DNA of 64,000 nt from Platycnemis pennipes (taxonomy: Eukaryota > Arthropoda > Insecta > Odonata > Platycnemididae). Of the stretch, positions 34,075 to 46,920 are shown in pieces. The translations under genes were made by a program, and so were the position numbers. The first letter of the stretch is position 1, and every line of letters begins with the position of its first letter. The notes below the pieces were generated by a model, which saw only the letters and a list, made by a program, of their open reading frames with translations, did no database searches and was not told the origin of the DNA. Where the stretch lies: positions 47,754,698 to 47,818,697 of the forward strand of contig OW121855.1 of the NCBI GenBank assembly GCA_933228895.1. Direction: 5' to 3'.

Positions 34075-36120
34075 AGGCATTAAACAACGTCGCGGTGGGA
34101 GAAACAGCTGTGGCAGGCCTTGTTCCCTTTTCTATCCCTCTTCCGATAGCCCATCACTCTTTATCCTACTTATCCATTCGGGTCTGCTATTTCTGTCCAG
34201 TGGACTTTCCCAATTTTATGAGGAACAAAGGAGTAGGGATAAGCAACATATTTATCCACTTCCGCGTTACAGAAGAAGTTTGAGTAGGCCAAAAACACTG
34301 ATGAAAGATATACGCCGGAAAATTTCCTTATCGATGGCGTTTACAGCAAAATTCACTCGGGAGTACGTTTTGTATATGAATAACTCTATTCCTTAATCTT
34401 GAACGAATTGAATGGCGAACCATGGTTGTTAATAATAATTACTTAATTGCTACATGACCTGAAAAATTAACTTTCTTTAGGGCATGATGAAAATCGAACT
34501 TTCTTTACGGCATGCTCACGATGAGGTCAATGATACGCGGTATCTTTTTTGAAATCCATTTTAAGTAGGTCTTCAGTAACAGCGTGGCGATAACTGTAAA
34601 TTATCGTAATTACATCGAGAGCTTTAAATGCATCCATACAAAAAATAAAAATCTTGATTTTTCCTATGATTTAATCTCATTGGAAATCCTACGAGCAGTA
34701 TATAGCAGCAGTTTTTTATGTCACTTTTTTCTAAAATTTATGCTTCTCAACTTTTTGAATCCATGTATCGTAACCTTGTTCCAGGTCAGGGATTTTCAGT
34801 TGTCACTCTCATAAAATTTTATTGTGTTCAATATGTACAATATTCAATATTGTATTAAATTTGTATGAAGCAAGATATGGTTGTTCTTTATGCACGTCAG
34901 TGCTTTTTAAGTTTACTTCTGCTATAATATGAATTTTTGTTTTCTTTTGCAGGGACTGATGTTATAATATTTCTTTCTTTGCTTAAATTGGCATGTTCCC
35001 AAGATTGTTAATAAAAATTTTGTAAACATTATCGTTACATTTGGTTTACGGGACTGGTAAGGAATTGCTCATTTTAGTGAATGTATGTGTGAAAACTAAA
35101 CGCCATCGTCAACTTTACACGCCATTTACCTTTTTACATGACCATAGATACCAATTGAAAAATTTCTTTGGCGCGAACTGCACCTGATCTCTTTCAGAAG
35201 CTAACATAAATGCTGCCCTAAGCTTCTCTCACCACTTCCTTGTTATCCTGTTGCTAGTATTCTGCCAGAAAATTTCTCCCTGAGCATCCTCCTTCTTCTT
35301 TTTTTCTTCGTCTTCTGCTTCCTTGCCACCGCTCATCACAATCCCTCTTTCATATCCCCTCCCAACCCGTGGAAAGGAGGAGCAAGGAGATGAAAGACCC
35401 AAGTTCTCAAAAAGCTCTTCTTCTCTTCATCCCGTCGGCGACCTTGCCTTGTCACTTGTGCTCGGGCACCTTTCTCTCAACCTACTACCCTCCACTCCCA
35501 CTACCCGCCCCCAGCTCTTGTCCGAAGGTTCTATTTGTGTCCCCTGAAACCTTTATCGACGTGACCACGAATTTGTCACACTGCAGATTACGGCTCCGTC
35601 TCGGAAGTCCTCTGTAGACCTCACGCCTGCTATTTGGTTTCGTGTGATGACCAGTTTATTGGCTTCCAGTGACGAAGATGCCCCCTTTCATTCCTAGGAC
35701 TGACAGCATTTTTATCAGTATAAGGTTCGTCCCTCATGTGCTATTTACCCCAAAGAATAAAACTTGATGGCTAAATCGGTCTTACAAAGAAAAATGGCTT
35801 CCACCAGAGTTTGTTCCAATGCACCTTTCACCGCGTTCATGCTTTTAATTTAGGTGAAGTACACGTCGAGGCATGCTGTAATAACTGAGTTTATATTTTT
35901 GCATTGAATAAGGTCTCTTGATCGTATTTATTCATAATAGTTATGAAAATATTCCGGTGACTCTAGGCACCCTGTATTTTGTTGATTCCGTGAGTTTGTA
36001 TTTAGCGCCTTGACAACATCCGACATCTATGAATATTAGGTTCAAATAAAGCAAGAAGTAGTTAGGACGGAAGTAAACAGTAGCTCTCGTACTTTTAATC
36101 CTATATTTTACAAAGGAAAA
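34075..36120. other. Mostly AT-rich; mild pyrimidine patch at 35,280-35,540
   Basis: A CTTCTTCTTTTTTTCTTCG-type patch near 35,290-35,325 and C-rich text up to 35,540 hold short open frames (74 and 82 residues) of low-complexity composition. The remainder shows no supported feature. Confidence 0.5.
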
Positions 36121-36128
36121 TGTTTTAT

Positions 36129-36298
36129 ATACACCGGGAACGCAGTATGAGCAGCTAAACGAGAAACTATATATTTAATATAATTTTTTTAATTTGCTAT
36201 TTATATGAACGAATTTCTAACGTTGCCTTGCATTCTAAATGTCTCTCCTACTGCTCACTCTTTAGCGCTCACAAAAGACTGCGTTCTATATAGTGTAG
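36129..36298. mobile_element. Short MITE-like inverted repeat
   Basis: The left end has GGAACGCAGTATGAGCAGCT followed by AAACGAG. The right end, read in reverse complement, has AGAACGCAGTCTTTTGTGAG followed by CGCTAAAGAG. The order AACGCAGT, then GAGC, then GCTAAA, then GAG is preserved in both ends about 170 bp apart, with an AT-rich core (36,170-36,230). No transposase is seen. Confidence 0.45.
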
Positions 36299-36299
36299 T

Positions 36300-39260
36300 A
36301 AAAATTTAATGCGTAGATAGTTTTTGTCTTATAATTATTTTGCAAGTATCTAAATTTAGTATGGTATGGTCACAGGAACAGAATCTAAATTAAGATTAAA
36401 GGTAATTTTATAAAGAGTTAATTTTATAAAGCTAAATTTAATTTTCTTAGGAAATAACTCTACATTCGCCATAACTTCGCTGAGTTGACAAATTCGCATG
36501 AAATCTGAATTCTATTTACTATCATGAATTTCATATTAGAATCCAAGAAAATTGTTTAGTGCACGTCAATTTATGGGGGTACTATTTTCTCTACTGATAA
36601 TCAATTGCTTTCATAAAAATCCTGGAATAAAAAGGAAGTTACACTATTAATATTGCATGAAATTTTTGCCTCCAAACACTTAAAAATAGTCACCACATAA
36701 CAGCGTGGCAGAAAGGAATAAAAAGGAAGAGTTTGCGGTTGGTGATTGAAGTGGCGAAAAATATTGAGGCGCAGTCGGGAGCTCCAGGAATTGCGAGCCT
36801 CACAATAGTGCGCCGTGAATAATTCTTCCGCTTACTCCCAGCCATGGGTCTGAGAGTGGGTCTTTATACGCGTTTACCTCGCGAAATATGTGGCTGCCTC
36901 ATAGCCACCAAGAGCACATGGGAGTGCTGTAACCCCCGAGTGCGAGAAGCGTAGCCAGAAACTAGTCAGGAGAAAAAAATCTTAATGCTGGACGTTGGAA
37001 AGTCGGCCAAGAGTTTTTAGCCGCTGAGAGCTTTTTATATATCTGTTAAAACTCGGCATGTGCTGCGCGCGTTAACGCCTAGATCAAGAGAAAGCTATAA
37101 GGACAAACTCCGGATCACAATTATTTGCGTATGGAATCTCTCTCGATTTCATCAGGTTACGAAAATGTTAGTTAAATGAAAAATTTTTGAAAATTTGGAT
37201 GGAACACTTTTCATTTCCTTCCATGAGTTCTCAAGCTATTTATTTATGGTAACAGTGAAATTAATAATTGTAATTTAAATTTGTAGTTATTATCCCAACA
37301 TCCTGTTAGTTTCTTTTGATCATTCTAAAATAATTTTTATTTTAACCAATGGCACATTTTCATTTAAGCCATTCAAGCCCCAACCCATTGCACATATATT
37401 TTTCTCTTGATTTGACCACTACTCTATACATTCCCATTTTCCATGGCTGCGTTGCATTGCTTTCGTCTTTGAAGTATTTTCTCTTGTTGAAATAATTGGA
37501 GTGTACTGCCTCGTGATACATCATTTGGTATTATAGATCTGACTCTGTATGTTTTCGTTCCAATTGAAATAATTTGCATGATTTTTCTCTTTCAATCCCC
37601 TACGATCCACTCCTAACCTCTTCTATGATCAAAGCAAAGTCGTCCTCAAGTACAAGCTGGATTGAGCTGAGCTCTCCTATTCTGCAGCCATTGATTCGCT
37701 ATTGAGATGCAGTTAACGAGATGCGACATGATGCATGAGATGATATCGAGTCTAGAGATCGGTCTCCATAAAAATAATCTCTCCTAGTACCATCTGCAGT
37801 TTATTATGATTGCCTCAAGCGGTTGTTCAAGCGAATACCGAGTCCAGGGGTGTGTCTTGTATTTCAGGATATATCTTGTAAATATTAAATAACGCGGTAG
37901 CCAATTCTTCTTTATGGTGCCTCTTCGGACGTAAGTCACTTTTAATGAGCATGTCCTTTGCAATCTAGTGTAACAAAGTTTCGGCGCCTAAAGAACATTC
38001 CTGCTAAAAACCATTGTTGAGAGATAGTTTTCAAAGAATAAGTAACTTATATCTACATTAATTCAAATTCAAACTACGTATTGAAATGTGTGCAACTGAC
38101 TATTTTAATGATACACAAAGGATAGAACTAATTATTAGGGTGAATATTGGGAGTGAAAGTTACCATTCGTGCATATATTATGTTTTTCACGACTCGATTT
38201 AGTGTATAGGTGTGTTATTAATTTATGCTGGACTCGCATAGCATAAATTACTCTGTTATCAATAACTATTTCTTACGATTATATTCATATTTTGGCAAGA
38301 CAGATAATTAGCATTTATGTACTAATTAGGAAAATCTTTGAAATACTACATAGTGTAAAGTTATAAAAGTGCGTCTAACATATATATTTTCTATTTATCA
38401 AAGACAAATTTCGATTAAAAATTGATAACGGAAAAAAATATTTGAACAATATTCGTTGAACATTTATTGGAAGATACCTTTCGCAGCGGAATAATGACTA
38501 GAAACATATTCGCCCGCGAGCTACGAATTCAAATGAAAAAGAAATGAATCTAGTACAGCTAATTATCCACCCGGATGATTTCCTCAGCTCGAGAAATCCA
38601 TGAGAACGGTTGAGAGAAAGGCTATTGTTTGCTTTTCCTTTCCACAAATATTTGTTTTCTTTGTCATCACGAGGGTTACCTGAAATATTGCGAATGACTG
38701 TGGAGCATTAAAATGTCCTGAATAATTTGTCCATTGCTATTAAGTATTGTAACATAATTAACTCATAATCCTTATATTTTATGTTGCAATCATTGTGCAT
38801 CAAACAGAGTAAATGCAACCCAGTTAAAATTTCTCAGAGTGATATCAAAAAAGAAATTTCACTTAAGCTCTTATATTTTCACTCTAAATAGTGTAGTTTT
38901 CACTATGCGAGGACAATTTTTGAATGATTTCTGGAGAAAGAAACATTCGGATGATGTTACTCTGGTAGGAACGGAGCGAGTTTCATAACCGGCATTGGCA
39001 GATATTTGGTATGCTGGGGACCTCTATACTCAAAGTTAGATAAATGATTGGGGAGGAAGGGGTTTTAGAGAGCCTCATTTCACTTGCGGCTTCCCTTTCC
39101 ACCGAATTAGATATTCTTGGAATTAATTTATTTATTCTGGTGCCTTTACATTAATTCTTATTACTTTAGTCACCTGTCAGCTTTGCGTTTTAATATCTTC
39201 CTATTGTGGATGTATCTCTAAGGGATTACCGCGAAGTAAATGGAGATAGACACCACCCTT
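36300..39260. other. AT-rich stretch with a balanced patch at 36,700-37,070
   Basis: The balanced patch (around GAGGCGCAGTCGGGAGC, GCCATGGGTCTGAGAG and GTGCTGCGCGCGTTAACGCC) stands out from AT-rich flanks but has no open frame worth calling. It does not match an snRNA or tRNA that I recognise. An 11-bp hairpin (TAATTTATGCT with its complement) lies at 38,219-38,250. Confidence 0.45.
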
Positions 39261-39265
39261 TATTT

Positions 39266-39304
39266 CTCCTATCCCCTCTTTCCAAAGGAGAGGGGGGATA
39301 GGAG
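39266..39304. repeat. Hairpin of CTCCTATCCCC-type arms
   Basis: CTCCTATCCCC (39,266-39,276) pairs exactly with GGGGATAGGAG (39,294-39,304), and the stem can extend inward with one or two mismatches. The arms are C-rich and G-rich. The stem is too short for a microRNA precursor. Confidence 0.7.
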
Positions 39305-39404
39305 ACTACCCAGACGCAAATTGATGGTCGAAATTGCAAAGATATGAATAGTGTAGAGAAAGAACAGGATAGTTGAAAAATTGTGTAATATCTCTGACAT
39401 TCAA

Positions 39405-39660
39405 ATCTACATATACATAATACCCTTCAAACCACCATGAAGGTGTGTGGCAGGGAGTGAATTCACATCTAACATGCATTATACATCATTCTTAAAAAAG
39501 GATTAAAAATTATATACTAGTCTAAACTTCACAATTAAAAAAAGATAAAAACGGCAAAGCAAGCATGCAATATGATGCTTTTAGTTGGGCTTGCTTAAAG
39601 ACCTTATACCAACAAGGTGTTGGTATAAGGGCTTTAAGGAGCTATGTTATTTGTTGGTCT
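39405..39660 (-). mobile_element. LINE 3' UTR copy with an inverted junction
   Basis: Read on the minus strand, GGTGGTTTGAAGGGTATTAT and a GTATATGTAGAT tail end the element at 39,405. Upstream lie the GATGTATAATGCATGTTAGA block, a TAATCCTTTTTTAAG block and CAAGCCCAACTAAAAGC, all collinear with the copies at 55.8, 59.8 and 61.4 kb. At 39,613 the homology turns back on itself: 39,594-39,613 and 39,619-39,638 are inverted copies (20 bp, one mismatch) of the CTTAAAG..CCTTATACCAAC segment. A reversal at the 5' boundary is what twin-primed reverse transcription can leave. Confidence 0.8.
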
Positions 39661-39664
39661 ACAT

Positions 39665-42600
39665 AGTACATGTGTCCCAGAGCAATGAAAAGTCAGTTAT
39701 AATTCTTAATTTAACCAAATATGATTGGCATGTTGCTCCCCTGGCTAGCTCATGGTTGACAAGATAAACTTTTCGTAAATTGTTCATTGGGGTAAATAGT
39801 TTGTCATACTTAACCTCGCTAGGTTTGAAGTGGAATGCTAAGAGAACACATTCGACTTTGCCGATGGACTATCCCTCGCGAAAGAGTTAACTAGGTTCTA
39901 AAATGTCCACAAGACGTACGCCTCGTCTACCACGTTCTAACGATTAACTATATGACTAAGGGTTCTAACTTAGAACCTTTAGACTTTTAACCAGCTTTCT
40001 TTTTTGAACTTAGCAAATCCAAAATCTTCTCAAACCATATCTCTATTATTCTTAGTGCTACCATTCCTCTTTCTTACGCACTTTGAGACCTGGAGGCGTA
40101 GCTTATTTGTCTTCCAATGTTGATAAATTTAAGCTGATAAATTGATAGAACTGATTTACTTTATCTTACATCCAATAACTTTTGGCTGAATACCTAACCA
40201 CTAAAACGAGCAGGATCAGTACCAACTCTTTAAGCTTGCTTGTAATCGTGTCAACCTTAGCACATATATCTACCCACTTACCCAGTTATACTTATGTTAA
40301 ATGATGGAATATTGTTAACAATTGACGCATAAAGTCATCACTAATGGTGGAAAAGGTAAATGGTGTTGCTCTATTATGTTTCTCTCGTTTTGGTTCAAAA
40401 TATATATGGATGGTAAGGTGTAGAATGGAATGGATAATCGTTGTTGTCACCCGTTAGTTGATGCAGGCTGTTATTTGATGCAGTGATTATGCCTAGAGTT
40501 TCATCATAAGCATCAGAATTGAGTTTGCAAAAAAGTCATGGTCCCGAAGGTTCTCGTACCGAGGAAAGGATTACCCACAGGTTTCGGTGTTTGTTGGTGT
40601 AAAATTAACGGTTTCAATTCCAATAATTGTACAAAAGTAAAAAAATATTATTTTAATGTATATTATTTGTCTTCACCAATTAATATCATGGCGAGTAATA
40701 TTTTTGTGATTCATGAACATCCTCTTAGTTATCCTGAAAATGAAAGATAAGGCTTCCACTACGTGAAAATTTATGTTTAGCCAACAAAAAAAACAAACCT
40801 ATGTCAAATGCGTACAGGATATTAGTTAATGCTCCAGGTTTTAACGCTCAGTGGTCACTGTCACATTTCAGAAATGTTTTCTCTACGAAAGGTCGTGAGA
40901 GGTTAAACGTAACCCATAAGAGAAACTCAATTTCACAAAATCTCAAGATACGAAGTGAGATTAAAACATTAAATTTACCAACTTATGTCGGGTCAAATAA
41001 GGATAGAATAGTGAAATCGAAGGCAGGAAAATTGGAGGTCATTAAATTTTTCTACCTGCATTTTTTTACCTTGACCTAACAGTGTTTACAATTTTGCTCC
41101 TCCTCAGCATTAATTTTGGCTTATTTATTTTCCATTTGCAATGCTATTAGAATAAATTCATTTGAAAGATGTGCGTAAAATAAATAAGCAGCTAATTAAG
41201 AGCCTGCTTTTCGATGTTTAGGTTAATGCTTCCTTGATTCGTTTAACACTCACAGCGCCCTTGCCGTTATTTTAAAAATTGGTGTTTAAATTATCGCACA
41301 AATATTTACCCTAAGAGTACAAGCATGGTTTTAATAGCCTTCACTTCTATTTACTTGTCTGTGGAGTCGTATTTTGTATTAACTGTCGTTTATCTATCAC
41401 AGAGTTTCATTCGCTTACATTCCTTTCATCGATTGAGTAATTCAATCCATTGTACTTTCCATCCATTCAAAACTTGTACTTAAACTTGATTCCCCTCCTC
41501 ACCATCTTTGAAAATAGGGAGGAGAAATGTCTAAATTTAATGATAATAAAAATAAAATAATAATTTTCTTATTTTTGCAATGCCTGATTTAAGCTTGACG
41601 GATAGCTTTTTAAATATTAAGCTGATCACGTGATTATCGTTAGGTTGACTCTTATTCTTCTTTTGACAGTTAATTATCTAAATTCAGCAGTAAAAATGAA
41701 ATAGCATATCCTTATTTATTTCTCTTTTGCAAACGTTTAACCGAGATATGAAACGCCCTAAAGGAATTACATATTTCTACACCCTCAACACCAATAGCTC
41801 CTTTCTCGAATTATCTAACTCTTTGAAATGATGTTTTATTCCCTCGTTCAAAGCGATCACGAAGCTCCGCCTTTTTTATGCATAATGGATTTTTTTAGAT
41901 TTTTTGTACATAATTTTGGTATTATTTTCCGCTTTCAATCCCCGTAGATATTTATTTGCAGTCATCCAGCCCCAATCATCTATTTGTGCTTTCTGTATTT
42001 GTACCCTCTTGGGTATACTTCTATTGTTATCTTTCCATTACTCCTGTCCAAAAATCTCCGTTACCTCCTTTCCATAATGTCCATCCTATTTCTACATTTC
42101 TTTCATTTCCTTATGCAGTTCTTTCCTTTGCTTTATCTACTTCTTTTACACATTTAGGCCTCTTTTTAATTCAGGGATATAGTGTTGTTCTTAACTCAGC
42201 ATTTTCTCCACTTTTGCTCTTCACTTCGTGTCGCCACAGAGGGGTGTACCTAGTTGCAACGTCCCTGTGTTGTTATCCTTAATGATAGGCAACCAACATA
42301 TCAACTCTCACTCGCCATTGATGACGTGCAGTGGCCCTAGCGAAAGAAAAGCCGTAAGGGATCACGTGGATTTAAAAGCAATCAATACTCCCTTTTTTTA
42401 AGCAATAATTAGGTAGCTTGAATAATTGTAGTTACTGCTTAATTTCCCATCAGAGCAGTGCTAGTTTTACTATCCTTTCGCTACAACAGCGACGAGCATT
42501 AGTAGGCTATCACAGCCGGCATTAATCACGCTGCTCATTCGAGAGAAGTATTATTTTGTGAATTCACTATTGGTTTATGTATGATGATGAATTCATATCC

Positions 42601-44440
42601 AATTTTCATATTCATATCACTTGCTTTCGATTAATCGTACATACTTCCCTCAATAGCGCTCTGCACACGTTAGAGACTATATTGTATCTATACCTAAAAG
42701 TGCCTTACTAGCCACGTCGAGGATTATTGGCATAGGGAGTTTAATCATTTAACACGCATTAATTATTGCAATATTATTTAGCTTGTTAGAAAGAATATTA
42801 TAAGCATCGCATGTAACAGGTACATGCAACTAAATGAATCATATATAATATAGTACAATATTTTTTGTATTGTCTTCATTGGAAGATAAGGACTGATGAA
42901 TATGTATCCTATAAAGTATGCTTGCTTTTAAGTTTTTCTCGACACTCTGTAAATTTTTATCTAGGTAAATCTTTCGACTTTGAAATTTGATAGAAACTCA
43001 GTACACGAATCTCCAAAAATATCTTTCCAAAAAAACCTGAAACAGCATGATGATAACATAATAGGAAGCTCAACATCCGTCAAATGTTACCTGCACGGTA
43101 CTAAATTGTTTTCACTCATCATTATAGTCAGCGTATAATCAGGAGTTACTGTCAAATTTGAAATGTAAATAAGAATTACTTAAAAAGATGAGATGATGAA
43201 ATTTCATTCCAAACAGAAATGAAAATATCACATAGAAATAATTGAAAAAATGTATTAATCCTGAAGCATATGATGTGAACGTATTTTATAACCTTCAGAT
43301 TCATTGATCAGCTTGCAGCTTGCTGAGTTTCTCGAGATAAAAATAGTCCATCCCAGATGTATTAGAGTGTGAAATCTTTCCTCTCCTAATGAAAATTCTA
43401 AGGGATTTTTTCCTCAAATGGTATTGTTAGAATAAAAAATTGTTCCTCTCTTTATGCTCGTAGTGATCTCTATTCACATTTTTTACGTGTAACACTAATC
43501 TCCAAGAGAGATAAATGTAATTGAAAAAATCAAGTCTGAAAAATTAATTAATCGTTCAACGTATATTGGTTTCTAACTGGATTTCTTTTTGCTGAGGAAT
43601 AAGTTGAGTTATTTTCTGATAGCAAATTCTGAGTATTAGTAAATTCTGAAAAAAAACATATTATTTTCTTGGTACCATCTATTTTAAAAATACTGAGAGG
43701 GATAACTTGAATTAATTTGAGGGATATTTAAATTAATTTAATTTTTATAAATTTCAAATTATTTGCGTATTTTAGTATTAATGTGAAACTCATTCCATTA
43801 TTTTTATTTACGTATCATTATTTTTAATTGTGTTCCCCAAGTTGAATTTATTTACCTTTAAGGAAGCTTAAATTAGATGTATTAGTAATGCTTCCCTCGA
43901 ACACAAACTAAAATAATGCGTTCACATTATCTCATTCTCTCTAAGCCAATGTTAATTCAAATTCAAATTAAAAATCATATTCCTCCCAACGCATGATACC
44001 ATGATGTGGAACCAAATTTGTGCTTTTGCAAATATCCTCGCGATGCGTGAAAAATTAATCATAATTACGCTCCTAATGCACAAATAAAAATTGTGTTTAC
44101 TTCTAAGATACATGACAAATTCTTCTCAGAGTTTTGGATCCGTGATTAATTTTTCAAGGGTCAATTTCATCTGCTGCTTCCTCGAACTATTTTCGTATTC
44201 TCATGGCAAGAGCAAGGTTGTAGAGAAAGATGCTTCATACCTTCTTCTTACCTGTACGCATCTAATACCATTTTCACCTCGAAGCCAGCATAATCCTTTA
44301 TAGCCCAAACAACTTACCCAAAACCCCAACCAGAAACTGTCCATTCTTCTTGACCCTCCCGTCGTCCTTAGCTAACCTCACCTCACCACTAACCTCACCA
44401 TATCCACCCCTGTCATCTCCCCTGAAACGCTTCCCAGCAC
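39665..44440. other. AT-rich desert, no gene recognised
   Basis: About 4.8 kb of AT-rich sequence. A few frames of 60-108 residues (for example 40,801-41,079 and 41,956-42,282) have no recognisable family. The balanced patch at 42,470-42,540 contains TATCACAGCC, discussed among the rejected ideas. Confidence 0.55.
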
Positions 44441-44444
44441 GTAC

Positions 44445-44770
44445 ACCATTTTCGGATATCCACCGCCCATGCATTCTGGCCGGACATCCCTAGGCTTCCC
44501 TTCGAACGCTCGGGTGAGAGGTCAATTATTCAGATCTCAAACTATGTATCGCGGGGATTCAAGTCTCGCGGGAGTGCTGAAGGCGATGGTTGGCGTGGGC
44601 CCTCGGAAACAGGCCGACCAAGTTACAACGCGTGAAATCGAAAATATTCCCCAAAATTGCCACGAACCGGCGCTCCGTTTACGTTTTCCTTCTCCCGATT
44701 TTGTTGAACATTCAATTTCTGGAGCCAACATCCTTATGGTCCGCCAAAAATGTTTTATCAATTTAGGTCA
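44445..44770. promoter_or_regulatory. Balanced, CpG-containing segment
   Basis: A GC-balanced block with CCGGCGCTCCG, GCGGGGATTC and repeated CG dinucleotides in AT-rich flanks. Open frames of 107 residues (plus) and 74 residues (minus) overlap each other fully, and neither has a recognisable domain. A conserved noncoding element or an exon of an unrecognised gene are the alternatives; I favour the former weakly. Confidence 0.3.
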
Positions 44771-44971
44771 ATTGAGCAGAAATGGTGTTTAAAATGAATA
44801 AAAAGCATGTTAACTTTAATTCTTGCAGTCTTATTCTCTTTAAAAGCCAGTTATTTATTTACGTAACGCTATTATTTTTTTGTTGTTACTTTAGAAGATG
44901 GCTGTCGGTACCATAAAAAGTACAGGGTTAAAATGGATGGTTTGCGGCGAGACTTCATGAAATTGCGTCAT

Positions 44972-45170
44972 GTTGAATTGAAAAACTTAGTAAATTTCAC
45001 ATATATGACTTTAATCGACCAGTATCGTTGCTGTGCGACATAATCAGGTACCAATACAGGAAAAGTACTTGATGGGTAGACTTTTCCCGTATTTGTCCCT
45101 GATGATGTCGCACAGCGACGAAACTGGTCGAAGTTATCTATGTGAAATTTACAAAGTTTTTCAATTCAAC
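44972..45170. mobile_element. Foldback (palindromic MITE-like) element
   Basis: About 95 bp from 44,972 (GTTGAATTGAAAAACTTAGT) is repeated in inverted orientation up to 45,170 with only a few mismatches. The arms therefore form a near-perfect 199-bp hairpin with a very short loop around 45,066-45,080. The right arm contains CCTGATGATGTCGCACAGCG followed by ACGAAACTGGTCGAAG. No open frame is contained. The arms are better conserved than those at 13.8 kb, so the insertion is probably younger. Confidence 0.88.
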
Positions 45171-45227
45171 AAGTACATGGTTAGTAATATTTAGGTATGA
45201 TATACAGAGGACGCAGGAAGGGCGTAA

Positions 45228-45440
45228 GGATAGCCCAGTGAGCGTCGCTTATTCATAATTAGCATGCTATAAATGAAAGGTGCCAATGGTAGATCGGGTT
45301 AACGTCTCAACCCATGATTGGAATGCTGCATTCCAACTGACACTACGTTCCACGTAGTACTCAAGGATTCTACTTCAAAAACAAGCCACTGCTGAGATTC
45401 AAACCCGGGTGCTTGTAATTGGAGAACAGTACTCTATCAA
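45228..45440 (-). mobile_element. tRNA-derived SINE, family 1
   Basis: On the minus strand: GATAGAGTACTGTTCTCC, then the B box CCGGGTTTGAATCTCAGC, then the family body with TTGAGTACTACGTGG, GGGTTGAGACGTTAACCCGA and CATTGGCACC. The order matches 13.3 and 32.1 kb. The head is well preserved and the 3' end is truncated near 45,228. Confidence 0.8.
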
Positions 45441-45444
45441 TAAA

Positions 45445-46320
45445 AATTATCCAAGCCCTTCGCTATTTTATGGTGTCCTCAGGGTAAATCGGACCATTTT
45501 TGAAACGAGGGATAAGTTTTCCTTTCAAAAGAATAATTTTCATTTAAAGTCAAAATACTATATATAGCGACCAATCTTGATTAAAGTAACCTAAATTCTT
45601 TGGCAGTTTATTCATAAGCGCAGAATAATTAGTTTGATTTGCTGAAGTAAACGCCAAGTTGATACGGAAAAAATATTTTTTCAATGTTCGTGATTTTTTC
45701 GGGGAGTTGTATTAGCGGTGTACTGAATTTTGGTCATCTTTAGGTACAGAAAACAAGCGCATGAAAACCTTTCAACCTCAAGGAAATCTATCGCAGTTTT
45801 GTCCACGAAAATATCCTTTCGAAGTGAATCGATTTGTAAAAAGGCATTACTAATGTTGCACTACATTAGATTACCAAAATTTATGGCCTTTTATCTATCC
45901 CCTACATTGTATCTTCGTAAGTCACAGTCAATAGATAATTTCATATATTTACTTTCGCTTGAAATTTGATTTATCCTAAGAATTGTCACAGTTTCAGACA
46001 ATTGTAATAGAATCACCGTCACCGCTCTTAAGCTAGTTATCCGCATAACGTGTTAAGGCTAGTAGGTGAAAAGTGTGTTTAAGAGCAATTTTCCTCATCA
46101 ATTATCCCAAGTATAAGCATTCATCCGTTCTCCGTTTTATTTAATAATGTAAAGATAATTTAATTATTTGACCTAAGAGTGATATGTCTTTATTTATTCT
46201 ATTACTGAACGAAATGAATTGGAGACAAAAATTGGATGGCGGATTCACACCCGAGTGGGTTATTCACCACCCGACGTATGGATGCGTGTCATAGAGTCAG
46301 AAGGACTTGTGTGTGTGTGC
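45445..46320. other. AT-rich stretch, nothing recognised
   Basis: One 79-residue plus frame (45,730-45,969) with ordinary composition and no recognisable family. No other signal. Confidence 0.5.
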
Positions 46321-46324
46321 TTTT

Positions 46325-46520
46325 ATTAAAAGAAATACCGGGCATGAGTAGTGTTAGTAGAATTTTTAAAAGTTCCGAATGTTTAGGCAGTATCCCACCA
46401 TCTAACTAAAACTTAATCCTGTACACTTAAAGGACATCCATACCCCAGGCGAGTTTCGAACCCGCATCCTTTCGGTAACCATGTCGGCGTGTTCCCGATC
46501 TTACCAGGTCGGTATCTGGT
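46325..46520 (-). mobile_element. tRNA-derived SINE, family 2
   Basis: On the minus strand, GGTAAGATCGGGAACACGCC and the B box TGCGGGTTCGAAACTCGCC (around 46,465-46,447) lead into TGGGGTATGGATGTCC and a body containing TTAAGTTTTAGTTAGATGGT and TTTTAAAAATTCTACTAACA. The body blocks recur at 51.7 kb and in part at 3.9 kb. A (GT)n patch (46,305-46,320) adjoins the 3' end. Confidence 0.75.
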
Positions 46521-46639
46521 AAGAACAATACTCGAATGCCAATGAAATGTCAGTGGAAAAACAGGTGAAAGATACAATGTATCTGCCATTTCAGATATCA
46601 CCCTTTTCGAAGAAGTTTTGATCCGATCCGAAAGCGGTG

Positions 46640-46920
46640 ATGACACCCAGTAAGCACCCTCGCCCCTCCGGCCGAACGAAACCGCGGTATTTTTCGTCCC
46701 TAAATATTTCATGTCTCATCCCGTACTATTTTATTCATTCCACTCATTTAGAGAGGCGGAGAATGCCCGGCCGGCGTAACGTGCCCCAAAGCAAACATCG
46801 ACTGCTTCGAGCCTCCTGCCCCGCGCGCGCGAAAAAATAACGCAAATCGCCCCGGGCTGCCAACTCACCCAGTGCCTATGCTCCAGCCTCACTTCGGTAC
46901 CGCATACTCCTTTCTAATCC
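46640..46920. promoter_or_regulatory. CpG-dense segment
   Basis: CGGCCGGCGTAACG-like and CCCGCGCGCGCG words make this the start of a GC-rich kilobase. The CpG density here is much higher than in the pyrimidine island that follows. Unmethylated CpG-dense DNA is typical of promoters and germline-active regions, but no transcription start can be placed. Confidence 0.35.

Noticed and set aside
42508..42517. TATCACAGCC, the 5' sequence of miR-2/miR-13 type microRNAs
   Set aside because: The following bases do not match the mature sequences and no complementary arm lies within about 80 bp on either side, so no precursor hairpin forms.
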